A stretch of 64,000 bases of DNA from Sphingomonas abaci (GTDB lineage: Bacteria > Pseudomonadota > Alphaproteobacteria > Sphingomonadales > Sphingomonadaceae), in the NCBI RefSeq assembly GCF_014199625.1, contig NZ_JACHNY010000005.1, positions 188,066 to 252,065 on the forward strand, given 5' to 3'. The position numbers were made by a program, and so were the translations under genes. The notes under the pieces were generated by a model, which did no database searches, was not told the origin of the DNA, and worked only from the letters and a program-made list of their open reading frames with translations. Of the stretch, positions 8,904-16,786 are shown piece after piece (position 1 is the first letter of the stretch; the number at the start of each line of letters is the position of its first letter).

Positions 8904-9602
8904 ATGAGGGGTTTTGAGAAGCGTCAGGCCGAGCGTGAGGCGCAGAAGGAGCGTGAGGCGGAGGAGTGGCGCAGCGTTCGAGCGAAGTTCCGGCAGAAGC
9001 TGGAAGGCGCCGGCGCGCAGCTTGATCCTCTGTTCGTTGAGGTACGAGCGCATAGCCCAAGTTCTGACGGCGAGTGGTTCACTTGGTGGCTGCGGGATGA
9101 TGTTGTCGGCAACACGGTCAAAGTGCAGAATGCCATCGCGGCGAACTTCATCACCCATGTAACACTTCATTCCGGCCGGATAGCTGCGCCCGGCGAGAGT
9201 GGAACTGCTCGCATGTGGCTTGATGCGGAAAGGGCGGGCAGCGAAGAACTCGATGCGGCTCTCATGCTCACTGCAATGAGGGCGACCGAGACGGTGCCGG
9301 AATTACGTTGGGGCAAAGCGGTCTCTACGTATCGAGAAAAGCTCTTCCGCTGGTCATTGGATACGCTGAAAGCTGCGGCAATTGACCCATACACTCTCTC
9401 CAGCAGGCGGTTCCTGCCTCGCCTACTGCAAACGGACCGAGAGGCTCGCGAGGAGGGAGAACTGGTGGATCTCATCGCCGCCAACCTGGCGTCATTTCTT
9501 CTTGAATGGACACCAGTTCGCATCGAGGTACTCTATAGCGCTGCGGAGGCGTCTGCAGGGGAATCGTCCTGGCACTGTGCGGGCGTCATCGATTCCGCCT
9601 GA
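8904..9602 (+). CDS. Unknown protein in the mobile element
   Basis: A 232-residue protein I do not recognise. The ATG at 8904 is preferred because an AGG sits 5 bp upstream; a GTG at 8898 is the alternative. The first 35 residues are highly charged and likely helical or coiled-coil (AEREAQKEREAEEWR). A mixed domain with aromatic residues follows (GEWFTWWLRDDVVG). The C-terminal half is helix-rich, with no signal peptide, membrane segment or catalytic motif evident. It lies between the serine recombinase and the convergent integrase, so it is element cargo or an accessory factor. No function is proposed. Confidence 0.6.
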   Translation: MRGFEKRQAEREAQKEREAEEWRSVRAKFRQKLEGAGAQLDPLFVEVRAHSPSSDGEWFTWWLRDDVVGNTVKVQNAIAANFITHVTLHSGRIAAPGESGTARMWLDAERAGSEELDAALMLTAMRATETVPELRWGKAVSTYREKLFRWSLDTLKAAAIDPYTLSSRRFLPRLLQTDREAREEGELVDLIAANLASFLLEWTPVRIEVLYSAAEASAGESSWHCAGVIDSA

Positions 9603-9709
9603 TCGACAAGCTTGGAGGCGCTTTATCGCCGCCCGGTTACGAGCGTCCGCCCGCCAGTGTGGCGCATATAAGGCCCCTCCTCGAGAATGATCGATGCCTG
9701 CGGATGTGG

Positions 9710-11137
9710 TTAGTCAGCTACGCCCGGATATTTCAGCATAGAGACGATCTGTGCCCGGCGCTGGATCGATACGCCACGCCCGTACACACCAAAGGTGATG
9801 CCCTTCTTTTCGTGACCAACGATCTGGGCAACCTCGGTTTCAGGTACGCTCGCCGCCTCCCACTGCGCCACCGCGTTCTTTCTGAAGGAATGAAATGCCG
9901 CCTGCCGGTCAGCAAATCCCAGCGACTGCTTGAACCGGGTGAACTCCTTCCCGGCATCAGCACCCGCCTTCTTCCCCGGTCCTTCGAGATTGAAGCCGGG
10001 CCAGAGGCGGTCTTCTGGCTTCCCTCGCGTCCGCGAGACCAACCATGATAGGCTCGGGTGAACGGGCACCTGCCGGTTACCCGCAGGCGTCTTCGCGTCC
10101 CTCACATCGAATACATCGATGTCGTCGACCTTCTTTAGGTTCGCCCACGTCAGGCTCGCAATCTCATCCAGACGCATTCCACTGAACAGGGCAACCAGCA
10201 TCACCTCCCGCAAGTCGGATCGCTTTGGACCGGGGTTCAGCAGTCGCTCAAGTTCCTCGGGCTCCCAGGGACGGTAACCCTTAACGTTGACCCCGGCGCG
10301 CAGACGGGTGCGATGACCGCTGAAGGGGTTCCGGCCCTCGGCGTAGCCGCGTTCGCTTGCCCATTCCCATAGCGCCTGAAGGGTCGCGGCGTGGCGGTTA
10401 CGCGTTGCGTCCGACAGGCCTTTGTCCCGGCCGCCAAAGGCGTCCTGAAGGTCGTCCCACGTCATGGCCCGTGCTGCCGAGGAACGTGCCCACGCGCTGT
10501 CGAGGTGGCGCAAGGCGTCCATGAACCGCGCCGCGTCCGGGCGGCCAATACCGCGAATGGGCTTGTCCCGCCAATAGCCCGCGAACAGCGCGAAGGTGGC
10601 GCGCTTCTGCTGCTCGGTGTTGCTTTCCTTCAGGCCCGTCTGAGTCTTCCACAGCTTCATGTAGTCGCTAGCAAGCTGGCTGAACGACGGTTCGAACTCA
10701 TGCCGCACGTCAGGCTTGCGGCCAAGGAGGGTCGTTCGTGCGTCATGGAGAGCTGCCAATCTCGCAGCCGCTTCAGGGGACGGCTCCTCCTCATGAGGCG
10801 TGGCCTCGGCAATCTTCTCAATCTCGTAATCGATACCCGCATCAACGGGCTCTTGTCCGATGGTGTGAACTTGAAAGCGGCCCGCCGCCGCCGCTTGCAG
10901 GGTATCCTCGTACACGCGCCGCAGGGTCGAACGAGCGTCCTGCGCCAGCCCCTCACGCTCTGCCCACTGTACCCTTAAGGCGTTCTGCCATTGGTCAGCC
11001 TCGATCTGGGCGAGCTTGCGGCTGGTGGCCTTCAGCGTGCGATACAGAAACTCCCGGTCGTCATGGTGCGGACGGTGAGCCAGGGGAATGCGGACCTTCG
11101 CCTCGAAGCGATTGTGACGTGGGCGGATGGCGGCCAT
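9710..11137 (-). CDS. int: Tyrosine-type site-specific integrase
   Basis: A 475-residue phage/ICE integrase. The ATG at 11137 is chosen because an AGGA lies 8 bp upstream; a longer frame exists but lacks such a signal. The order is an N-terminal arm-binding region, a SAM-like core-binding domain (about residues 150-290) and a catalytic domain. Catalytic residues visible are R322 in ALFSGMRLDEIASL, the H-x-x-R box in FHSFRKN, and the nucleophile Y452 in FGVYGRG, preceded by QIVGHE. It is expected to insert and excise the element carrying the hsd genes and the phage-type polymerase. Direct repeats and a perfect dyad lie directly upstream of its start. Confidence 0.92.
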   Translation of the reverse strand: MAAIRPRHNRFEAKVRIPLAHRPHHDDREFLYRTLKATSRKLAQIEADQWQNALRVQWAEREGLAQDARSTLRRVYEDTLQAAAAGRFQVHTIGQEPVDAGIDYEIEKIAEATPHEEEPSPEAAARLAALHDARTTLLGRKPDVRHEFEPSFSQLASDYMKLWKTQTGLKESNTEQQKRATFALFAGYWRDKPIRGIGRPDAARFMDALRHLDSAWARSSAARAMTWDDLQDAFGGRDKGLSDATRNRHAATLQALWEWASERGYAEGRNPFSGHRTRLRAGVNVKGYRPWEPEELERLLNPGPKRSDLREVMLVALFSGMRLDEIASLTWANLKKVDDIDVFDVRDAKTPAGNRQVPVHPSLSWLVSRTRGKPEDRLWPGFNLEGPGKKAGADAGKEFTRFKQSLGFADRQAAFHSFRKNAVAQWEAASVPETEVAQIVGHEKKGITFGVYGRGVSIQRRAQIVSMLKYPGVAD

Positions 11138-11156
11138 GAGGGGTCCTGAAGGAGCG

Positions 11157-11195
11157 TGTGGGGCAGGTTTGTGGGGCAGCTCTGTGGGGCGCAAC
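11157..11195. repeat. Three 13-bp direct repeats (TGTGGGGC) upstream of the integrase
   Basis: TGTGGGGC begins at 11157, 11170 and 11183, a strict 13-bp period, 20 bp upstream of the integrase ATG. The spacer bases of the first two copies are also similar. Regularly spaced short repeats beside an integrase gene are typical of arm-type sites or autoregulatory operators. Function is inferred from position. Confidence 0.55.
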
Positions 11196-11198
11196 CCC

Positions 11199-11220
11199 GC
11201 AGAAAACAATCATTTTCTGC
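11199..11220. repeat. Perfect dyad next to the integrase, candidate att core
   Basis: GCAGAAAA and TTTTCTGC form perfect 8-bp inverted arms around the 6-bp centre CAATCA. This geometry fits the core-type site of a tyrosine recombinase, with inverted arms around a 6-8 bp overlap region. It follows the three direct repeats. A transcriptional hairpin is the alternative, although the A/T arms make it weak. Confidence 0.4.
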
Positions 11221-11279
11221 AAATTCAGGTGCTTGAACACCCCTCTGCTCCGCCTCCTGCCGCCCCAGCCATTGAGAAA

Positions 11280-11720
11280 TCATGGTCTTCCTTCCGTCTT
11301 GGGGTCAGCAGAAGCGACGTTCTGCAATCTCGCATCGTGGGCTTCGAGTTTCGCAGTCGCAGAGTCGCTGAGCGACGTGGTCGTCGACTGGTAGCCGTCG
11401 AGCATCCGGGCCACCGTGGAAGCCCACCAGCCCGGGATCGCGGCGATTTCGCTGGGCGTCGCGCCGGGCTGAGCCAGCATGGTGCAGGTGGTGCCGCGCA
11501 GGTCATGGAAGTACAGTTCCTCCCAGCCGGCGGCGACCACCGCCTCCCGCCAGCGATGGTCGAAGTTGACGCTGTCCCAGCGCTTGCCGTTCCGGGTCAG
11601 GATCGTCTTTGCTTCGTGGGTTTGCGCGTCAAAGATCACCTTCAGCGCGCGGGTGATCGGCATATCAAGCCGCCGCTTCGACCTGGCCTGGCGGCCGTCT
11701 TCGGGCTTGGCAGACGAGGT
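11280..11720 (-). pseudogene. C-terminal remnant of a second tyrosine integrase
   Basis: About 145 residues read as the catalytic half of an integrase: a strand-rich part (DMPITRALKVIFDAQ), then FHDLRGTTCTMLAQ with the H-x-L-R-G box, and a Y-containing tail ARMLDGYQSTT. PSEIAAIPGWW stands where family members usually have a G-H pair. The N-terminal half and the first catalytic arginine are missing. The frame continues upstream only into non-homologous sequence antisense to the next gene. It is unrelated in detail to the intact integrase on its left, so it marks an earlier integration at the same place. Confidence 0.7.
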
Positions 11721-12038
11721 GCACGGACCCAGGCCCAAGGGGTGGAAAAGATCCGATCGTGTCCCGCGCCGGTCTGCCCCGAAATGCTGTTTGAACGCTT
11801 CGGCGCTGGCCGGGTGGACGACGTGGTGCGCCCGAGCCGCGATTGTGCTGGGCGGCGCGGCCCCATGGTCGATGACGAACGCGCGCAACCTGGGCCTGCC
11901 GCAATGGTTCCGGCTTGCCGCCGATCCGCAGCCCCGCTGCCTCATGCTGCCAAAACGGCCGATGTCACCGAAACTGTCTCCGTGGTCGCGCGTAGACGTG
12001 CTTCTACGTTGATCCTTCGCATGACAATGGAGCTCCTG

Positions 12039-12674
12039 ATGAAGATTTTGATGGCGGCTGCACTCGTGTCCACCGCGGCGGCCGCCCACGCGCAAGCACC
12101 CGCCAAGGCCTATCCCAGCTGCAATCTGACCGCGCAGCGCGCGTTGAAGGGCAAAGTCGGCGGTTCGATCACGGATCCGAGGCAAGCGCATATCTCTGTT
12201 CGCGCCAACGTCCTGGAAGCGGACCTGAGCAATGCTCGCACGGCCCGTCGTCTGACCCAGGCCATGACCAGCCAGCTCTACAATCGCGTTCAGGCGGTCA
12301 GGGCTGGCGCCAATCGCTACACCAAGAGCCAGGGGTTCCTCAGCGCAGATGAACTTGCCTCGTATGACCGCGCGCTCGACGCCGTCGCGACGGTGCTGTG
12401 CCGGCGTGTCGCGCCCGACTGGAACGCGAAGATTGAGGGCGACAGCGACTACCTCCAGCACCGGGCCGTGACGCTGAACACCCGCATCGATGCTGCGATC
12501 AAGGGACACCGCCTGAGCCGCCAGGACGCGGTGCCGCTGCGTCTCGCGGTTGGCCAGGTGCAGACGGAGGCTGGTCATCTCCAGGCAGTGCACGGGACGA
12601 TCCACCGCCCCGACGCGGACCGGATGAATCAGCGGCTGACTGATGTCGAGCGCGCCCTGACGCACCAGCCATAA
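12039..12674 (+). CDS. Secreted protein of unknown function
   Basis: A 211-residue protein with a clear Sec signal peptide (MKILMAAALVSTAAAAHA, cleavage expected after AHA). The ATG at 12039 has GGAG 6 bp upstream; two in-frame ATGs further upstream are less suitable. The mature part is helical and rich in R, A and Q (SNARTARRLTQAMTSQLYNR), with two cysteines. No known domain was recognised. It is probably a periplasmic protein. It sits between the integrase remnant and the prophage scar, so it could be chromosomal or cargo. Confidence 0.65.
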   Translation: MKILMAAALVSTAAAAHAQAPAKAYPSCNLTAQRALKGKVGGSITDPRQAHISVRANVLEADLSNARTARRLTQAMTSQLYNRVQAVRAGANRYTKSQGFLSADELASYDRALDAVATVLCRRVAPDWNAKIEGDSDYLQHRAVTLNTRIDAAIKGHRLSRQDAVPLRLAVGQVQTEAGHLQAVHGTIHRPDADRMNQRLTDVERALTHQP

Positions 12675-13016
12675 GTTCGATCGAAAACGGGGCCTGCCGA
12701 GTAGACGGGCGGATGCCGCACGCTCGCCGCCCGTACATCGGGGTATGGCTGGGGTATCGACAGGCTGATGGGCTTGGATGGACGAGGCGGGTTTTCAAGC
12801 GCGGCGGAGTGGTGTCCGCCGCGCTCCATGGCGCGTTTCAAATGTTATGAACGGCATGGATTTCAGTCGGCGCTCATAAAACTGAGGACCTCATCTCCCA
12901 AGATATATGGTATAATAGGAACCCATGTTTCCATGACGATTTGTTCATTTGTAGCCTGAAAAGGCACAACAAACATCAAGTTTGGTGACTTCGATGGCTG
13001 CGCTTGGCTTCGATCA
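12675..13016 (+). other. AT-richer intergenic stretch with a TATAAT box
   Basis: About 340 bp without a gene. The second half is clearly richer in A and T than its surroundings. It contains a perfect TATAAT at 12911-12916, about 100 bp upstream of the next gene, preceded by no obvious -35 hexamer. This is a plausible promoter for the 13017 gene. No tRNA or attachment site was recognised. Confidence 0.35.
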
Positions 13017-13394
13017 ATGCCCCGGACGTTAACCGCAGCGGACGGCAAAGAGCATGTGGTGACCAGCACCACGACGATCAAATTCGCTGAACGTGTTCTG
13101 GCATCATACCGTGTCCTGGCGGTGGGCTTGCCCAGCGAACTACGCTGCCCGTCCCCAATGAGTATGTTGCTCGAGCTTTATGTAGCCGAAGAAGAGGCTT
13201 TATATCCAACCGCGGATGGGTTGGGTGTCATCGACGCGATGCACCCGAACGTCAGAAATCATTGGATAAAGGCATTGGTTCAGTCGGGCCACATCGAACA
13301 GAAGGGATCACGCTTCGCGCTGTCGGATGTCGGATACAAAGTGGTGAACGATGTCCTCGATTTATTATTCCAGGTGCAACGTTGCTTGGATTAA
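13017..13394 (+). CDS. Small winged-helix-like protein
   Basis: A 125-residue protein. The segment SPMSMLLELYVAEEEALYPTAD, the helix around VRNHWIKALVQSGHIEQKG and the following strand pair resemble the winged-helix fold of short MarR-like proteins common in sphingomonads. No ligand or target is apparent. The start has no good ribosome-binding site. Base composition is lower in GC than neighbouring genes, which suggests recent acquisition. A DNA-binding regulator is the best guess. Confidence 0.5.
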   Translation: MPRTLTAADGKEHVVTSTTTIKFAERVLASYRVLAVGLPSELRCPSPMSMLLELYVAEEEALYPTADGLGVIDAMHPNVRNHWIKALVQSGHIEQKGSRFALSDVGYKVVNDVLDLLFQVQRCLD

Positions 13395-13492
13395 GGTCGC
13401 TACCGGCACCATGATGCTAAACTGACCGTAGTACGACGGCTTGCCGATCGTCGTGCTGGCGAATAGGGCCGATTCTTCCTATGTTCCTTGAC

Positions 13493-13507
13493 GGGGGGGG
13501 GGGGGGG
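13493..13507. repeat. Homopolymer tract of 15 G
   Basis: Fifteen consecutive G residues end one base before the ATG of the LexA-like gene (13509). The tract overlaps the expected Shine-Dalgarno position and could itself pair with the 16S anti-SD. Tracts of this length slip during replication, so tract length may vary between cells. It is also a classic spot for sequencing error. Confidence 0.85.
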
Positions 13508-13508
13508 C

Positions 13509-14030
13509 ATGGAGGTAATGTGGGGGGAGCGTTCCGCCTTCCACGGTGCGCCGCGGCGCATTGAGGCCCTGGCGTACATCATGGAGTGGATCGACCGCAG
13601 CGGCACCAGCCCGAGCTATGGCGAGATCGGCCGGGCGATGCGGCCGCGCATCGCCAGCACCCGGGTGCGCAACCTGGTCGACCAGCTCGTCCGCATCGGC
13701 GTGGTCGAGCGCGGCACCGGTGCGCGTCGCGGTATCCGCGACGCGCACCGGTGCCGCGTCCTGATCGCCGATGCGCTTGGGCGGCACGGCTGGGCGCATG
13801 CCCACCCGTTGGGCAACCTTATTGTGCACCCGTGCACAAATGAGCACCTGCCGATTATCCCGCTCATCCTGGTAGATCGCGAGGTGAAATGGGTGGAACC
13901 GGCGATGCGATACGACACCAGGACGATGCAGGTCATGGTCGGCACCACCCCAGGCGAGACGGTCGCGATGGGCAAGGTCGATCTAGGCAATCTCCTATCC
14001 GGTGGCGCGAGGGCAGCGCGCCGAGGATGA
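13509..14030 (+). CDS. LexA-type winged-helix DNA-binding protein, phage-derived
   Basis: A 173-residue protein. Residues about 15-80 (RRIEALAYIMEWIDRSGTSPSY, then GEIGRAM and VRNLVDQLVRIGVVERG) match the LexA N-terminal DNA-binding fold. No LexA-type serine protease domain follows; the C-terminal half is unrelated and ends in a short basic tail. The context (a DUF3164 fragment 55 bp downstream) suggests a regulatory protein of a Mu-like prophage. The start is ATG 13509, but ATG 13518 is also possible. The upstream G tract may make expression variable. Confidence 0.55.
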   Translation: MEVMWGERSAFHGAPRRIEALAYIMEWIDRSGTSPSYGEIGRAMRPRIASTRVRNLVDQLVRIGVVERGTGARRGIRDAHRCRVLIADALGRHGWAHAHPLGNLIVHPCTNEHLPIIPLILVDREVKWVEPAMRYDTRTMQVMVGTTPGETVAMGKVDLGNLLSGGARAARRG

Positions 14031-14084
14031 TCTCGCCACGAGGCGGCGTGTCCTGATCGGCGCGGGGACGATGGCAGTCGCGGC

Positions 14085-14277
14085 ATGAGCCGGCCGACGC
14101 ACCCCGATGCGATCGCGTTCGGCGGCGAACTGTATCTGCGCGACGCCAAGGCGACCCTCGTCCCGCCCGCCATGGTGAAGCCGATCGACCTGCTGATGGA
14201 CGAGCTGGTCGCCGGCATCATCGCGGAGGCGGAGCAGGTCAGCGGGCTGATCGCGACGTCTCCATCCGCGGACCGGC
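14085..14277 (+). pseudogene. DUF3164 protein fragment of a Mu-like prophage
   Basis: About 64 residues from ATG 14085 match the N-terminal part of DUF3164 proteins found in transposable phages. The diagnostic stretch is GELYLRDAKATLVPPAMVKP followed by IDLLMDELVAGIIAEAE. Family members are roughly 200 residues, so most of the protein is lost. Homology ends near 14265-14280, where sequence from an unrelated aldo/keto reductase begins. The original frame continues open but is no longer DUF3164-like. Confidence 0.6.
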
Positions 14278-14595
14278 GCCGTCCCGAATTTGATCCGAAC
14301 GCTCGGGCGGCATCACATGCCGGTCGTGGCCTACAGCCCGGTCGAACAGGGCCGTCCGCTGGCCCATCCCGGTCTCGCCGCGATGGCTGCGGACCGCGGC
14401 GTCACCTCCGCGCCACTCGCCCTCGCCTGGCTGCTGGCTCGGGACGGCGTGCTCGGCATTCCCAGGGCCGGGTCGATCGCGCATGTGCGCGACAACCAGG
14501 CTGCCTTGAACCTCACCTTGTCCGAAGCCGAGCAACGCCACCTCGACGCTCGCTTCCCAGCGCCATGCGGTCCGCAGCCGCTCGCGATGCTCTAG
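14278..14595 (+). pseudogene. Aldo/keto reductase C-terminal fragment
   Basis: About 105 residues correspond to the C-terminal third of an aldo/keto reductase: MPVVAYSPVEQGR, then LALAWLLARDGVLGIPRAG and the closing helix up to LAML. The catalytic tetrad and most of the barrel are missing. It joins directly to the DUF3164 fragment without a start codon, so a prophage-associated deletion or insertion cut the gene. An intact paralogue lies 1 kb to the right. Confidence 0.75.
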
Positions 14596-15488
14596 CCGCG
14601 GATGAAGTCGAGCAACGCGCGCAGCGGCGGCGGAACGAGGCGGCGGCCGGAATAATAGAGGAAAGGTCCCGAGAAGGATTGCCACCAGTCCGGCAGCACC
14701 GGCTCCAGCGCACCGCGGTCCAGCGCCGGCCGGAGCCAATCCTCGAACAGATGGATGATCCCGCCACCCGCCACCGCGACATCGACCAGCAGGTCCACCG
14801 CGCCGGCGACGCTGGCGACCAGCGGTCCCTTCGGCTCGATCCGGACGATCTCGCCGTCCCGCTCGAACTCCCATGGGCTGGTGATCGCGCCGCTGGTGAA
14901 GCGGCCGCGCAGGCAGCCATGGTCCAGCAGGTCGCGCGGATGGGTCGGCCGCCCCCGCGCGTCGAGATAGGCCGGCGCCGCCGCCGTCGCGAACCGCTGG
15001 ATGCGCGGGCCGATCGGCACGGCGATCATGTCCTGCTCCAGCCGCTCGTCATAGCGGATGCCCGCGTCGCAGCCTGACGCCACCATGTCGACAAAACCGT
15101 CCTCTGCGACGATCTCGACCTGGATGTCGGGATAGGCGGCGAGAAAGCCGGGCAGGATCGCCGGCAGCACCAGGCGGGCGGCGCTGACCGGTACGTTGAG
15201 GCGCAGCGTGCCCGCTGGGGTGTCGCGATACAGATGGACCACGTCGAGCGCCGCTTCCACCTCGCCCAAGGCCGGCGCCAGCCGCTCGATCAGGCGGGCC
15301 CCCGCCTCGGTGGGCACGACGCTGCGCGTGGTGCGATGGAGCAGCCGGACCCCGAGCCGTACCTCCAGCCGCCGCACCGCCTCGCTGAGCGTCGAGGCGC
15401 TTGCCCCGACCGTGCGGGCCGCGTCGCGAAATCCGCGCGCCTGCGCGACTGCAAGGAATGCGTTGAGATCGGCAAGGTCCGCCTTCAT
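14592..15488 (-). CDS. LysR-family transcriptional regulator
   Basis: A 298-residue LysR regulator of standard length. The ATG at 15488 (MKADLADLNAFLAVAQ) gives the typical N-terminus; a longer frame adds 11 residues without family support. The winged HTH covers residues 1-60 (GASASTLSEAVRRLEVRLGV), and a periplasmic-binding-like effector domain follows. It is divergent from an aldo/keto reductase gene. A 9-bp perfect dyad lies between them, so regulation of that enzyme and of itself is likely. The effector is unknown. Confidence 0.9.
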   Translation of the reverse strand: MKADLADLNAFLAVAQARGFRDAARTVGASASTLSEAVRRLEVRLGVRLLHRTTRSVVPTEAGARLIERLAPALGEVEAALDVVHLYRDTPAGTLRLNVPVSAARLVLPAILPGFLAAYPDIQVEIVAEDGFVDMVASGCDAGIRYDERLEQDMIAVPIGPRIQRFATAAAPAYLDARGRPTHPRDLLDHGCLRGRFTSGAITSPWEFERDGEIVRIEPKGPLVASVAGAVDLLVDVAVAGGGIIHLFEDWLRPALDRGALEPVLPDWWQSFSGPFLYYSGRRLVPPPLRALLDFIRG

Positions 15489-15512
15489 CGTTCGGTTTTC
15501 CGTACGGCCCGT

Positions 15513-15544
15513 GCGGATCATTCCGGCTTATCGCGATGATCCGC
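15513..15544. promoter_or_regulatory. Candidate LysR operator
   Basis: GCGGATCAT (15513-15521) and ATGATCCGC (15536-15544) form a perfect 9-bp inverted repeat with a 14-bp centre, in the 91-bp space between the divergent LysR and aldo/keto reductase genes. Position and symmetry fit a LysR binding site; direct evidence is lacking. Confidence 0.55.
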
Positions 15545-15579
15545 AAGCCATATCTCGGTGCCAGCACAGGAGAACGACG

Positions 15580-16443
15580 ATGACGATCGATCAGGCAGGC
15601 ACCTATTCCTTCGCCGGGCGCGACGTGAAGCGGCTCGGTTACGGCGCGATGCAACTGGCAGGACCCGGCGTGTTCGGACCGCCGCGCGACCATGACGCCG
15701 CGCTCGCCGTCCTGCGCGCGGCCGTCGAAGCCGGTGTCGACCATATCGACACCAGCGACTTCTACGGCCCCCACGTCACCAACCGGTTGATCCGCGAAGC
15801 GCTGTCTCCCTATCCGGACGACCTGCTGATCGTGACCAAGATCGGCGCGCGGCGCGGTGACGATGCCTCGTGGCTGCCCGCGTTCGCACCGGAGGAATTG
15901 ACCCGCGCCGTCGAGGACAACCTGACGAACCTCGGATTGGAGACGCTCGACGTCGTCAACCTGCGCCTGATGTTCGACGTCCACGGCCCGGCGGAAGGAT
16001 CGCTCGCCGCGCCGCTCGAGGCGGTGGCAGACCTGCAGCGTCAGGGGCTCGTGCGCCACATCGGCCTCAGCAACGTGACGCCGGCGCAATTCGAGGAAGC
16101 CCGCGACATCGCCGAGATCGTCTGCGTCCAGAACCAATATAATCTGGCGCACCGCGACGACGATGCCTTCATCGACGCACTGACGGTGGAGGGCGTCGCC
16201 TATGTCCCCTTCTTCCCGCTGGGTGGCTTCAGCCCGCTCCAGTCGGCGGCCCTCTCGGACACGGCGGCGCGGCTGAAGGCGACGCCGATGCAGGTGGCGC
16301 TCGCCTGGCTGCTCCAGCGCTCGCCCAACATCCTGTTGATCCCCGGCACCTCGTCGGTCGCGCACCTGCACGAGAACCTCGCTGCGGCTTCGCTGACGCT
16401 GCCGGAGGACGCGGTAGCCGAACTGGATGCGATCGGTCGCTGA
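15580..16443 (+). CDS. Aldo/keto reductase
   Basis: A 287-residue NADPH-dependent oxidoreductase. The start at 15580 has AGGAG 6 bp upstream. Signatures are VDHIDTSDFYG with the catalytic D and Y, VTKIGARRG with the catalytic K, and C-terminal VALAWLLQRSPNILLIPGTSS for cofactor binding. The position usually held by histidine reads NLRLMFDVHG, so the tetrad may be partly altered or shifted. The substrate is unknown. The gene is divergent from the LysR gene and ends immediately against the convergent ArsR gene (stop codons share TGATCA). Confidence 0.88.
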   Translation: MTIDQAGTYSFAGRDVKRLGYGAMQLAGPGVFGPPRDHDAALAVLRAAVEAGVDHIDTSDFYGPHVTNRLIREALSPYPDDLLIVTKIGARRGDDASWLPAFAPEELTRAVEDNLTNLGLETLDVVNLRLMFDVHGPAEGSLAAPLEAVADLQRQGLVRHIGLSNVTPAQFEEARDIAEIVCVQNQYNLAHRDDDAFIDALTVEGVAYVPFFPLGGFSPLQSAALSDTAARLKATPMQVALAWLLQRSPNILLIPGTSSVAHLHENLAAASLTLPEDAVAELDAIGR

Positions 16444-16755
16444 TCAGGCCGACCGGTTCGCAAGCACCGCGTCGAGCAGACCGGGAAAACGCCGGTCGAA
16501 TTCGGCGCGGCGCAGCGTGTTGATCATTTCCCGCCCCGCCTGCGTCGTCTCGATCAGCCCCGCTGCGCGCAGCAGTTTCAGGTGATTGGACAGCGTGCTC
16601 TTTGGAATGGCGTCGCACGGCGCGGCGTCCGTGCAGCTCAGACGCTCGGTCGCGGCAAGCCGCGCCACCATGGTCAGCCGATTGGAGTCGGCCAGCGCGT
16701 GCAGGGCCAGGTCGAGCGGAACGTCCTCCAGTCGCGGATGAGTAAAGCGAGGCAT
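16444..16755 (-). CDS. ArsR-family transcriptional repressor
   Basis: A 103-residue winged-helix protein starting at ATG 16755 (MPRFTHPRLEDVP). The HTH is PKSTLSNHLKLLRAAGLIET, typical of ArsR/SmtB. Cysteines occur in SCTDAAPCDAI before the recognition helix, but they do not form the classical metal box, so the signal may be redox rather than metal. It is divergent from a short-chain dehydrogenase with a dyad between them. This matches the common pattern in which such regulators control an adjacent oxidoreductase. Confidence 0.88.
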   Translation of the reverse strand: MPRFTHPRLEDVPLDLALHALADSNRLTMVARLAATERLSCTDAAPCDAIPKSTLSNHLKLLRAAGLIETTQAGREMINTLRRAEFDRRFPGLLDAVLANRSA

Positions 16756-16786
16756 GTCGTCGATATAGGGCACCACGATCAATTTA

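Noticed and set aside
11230..11262. Serine tRNA 3' end at the integrase junction
   Set aside because: Only a faint resemblance over about 20 bases; no acceptor, D or anticodon arms can be drawn.
11280..12665. Reading the minus strand as one 461-residue integrase
   Set aside because: Only the last 145 residues are integrase-like; the rest is antisense to the secreted-protein gene, so it is a truncated remnant.
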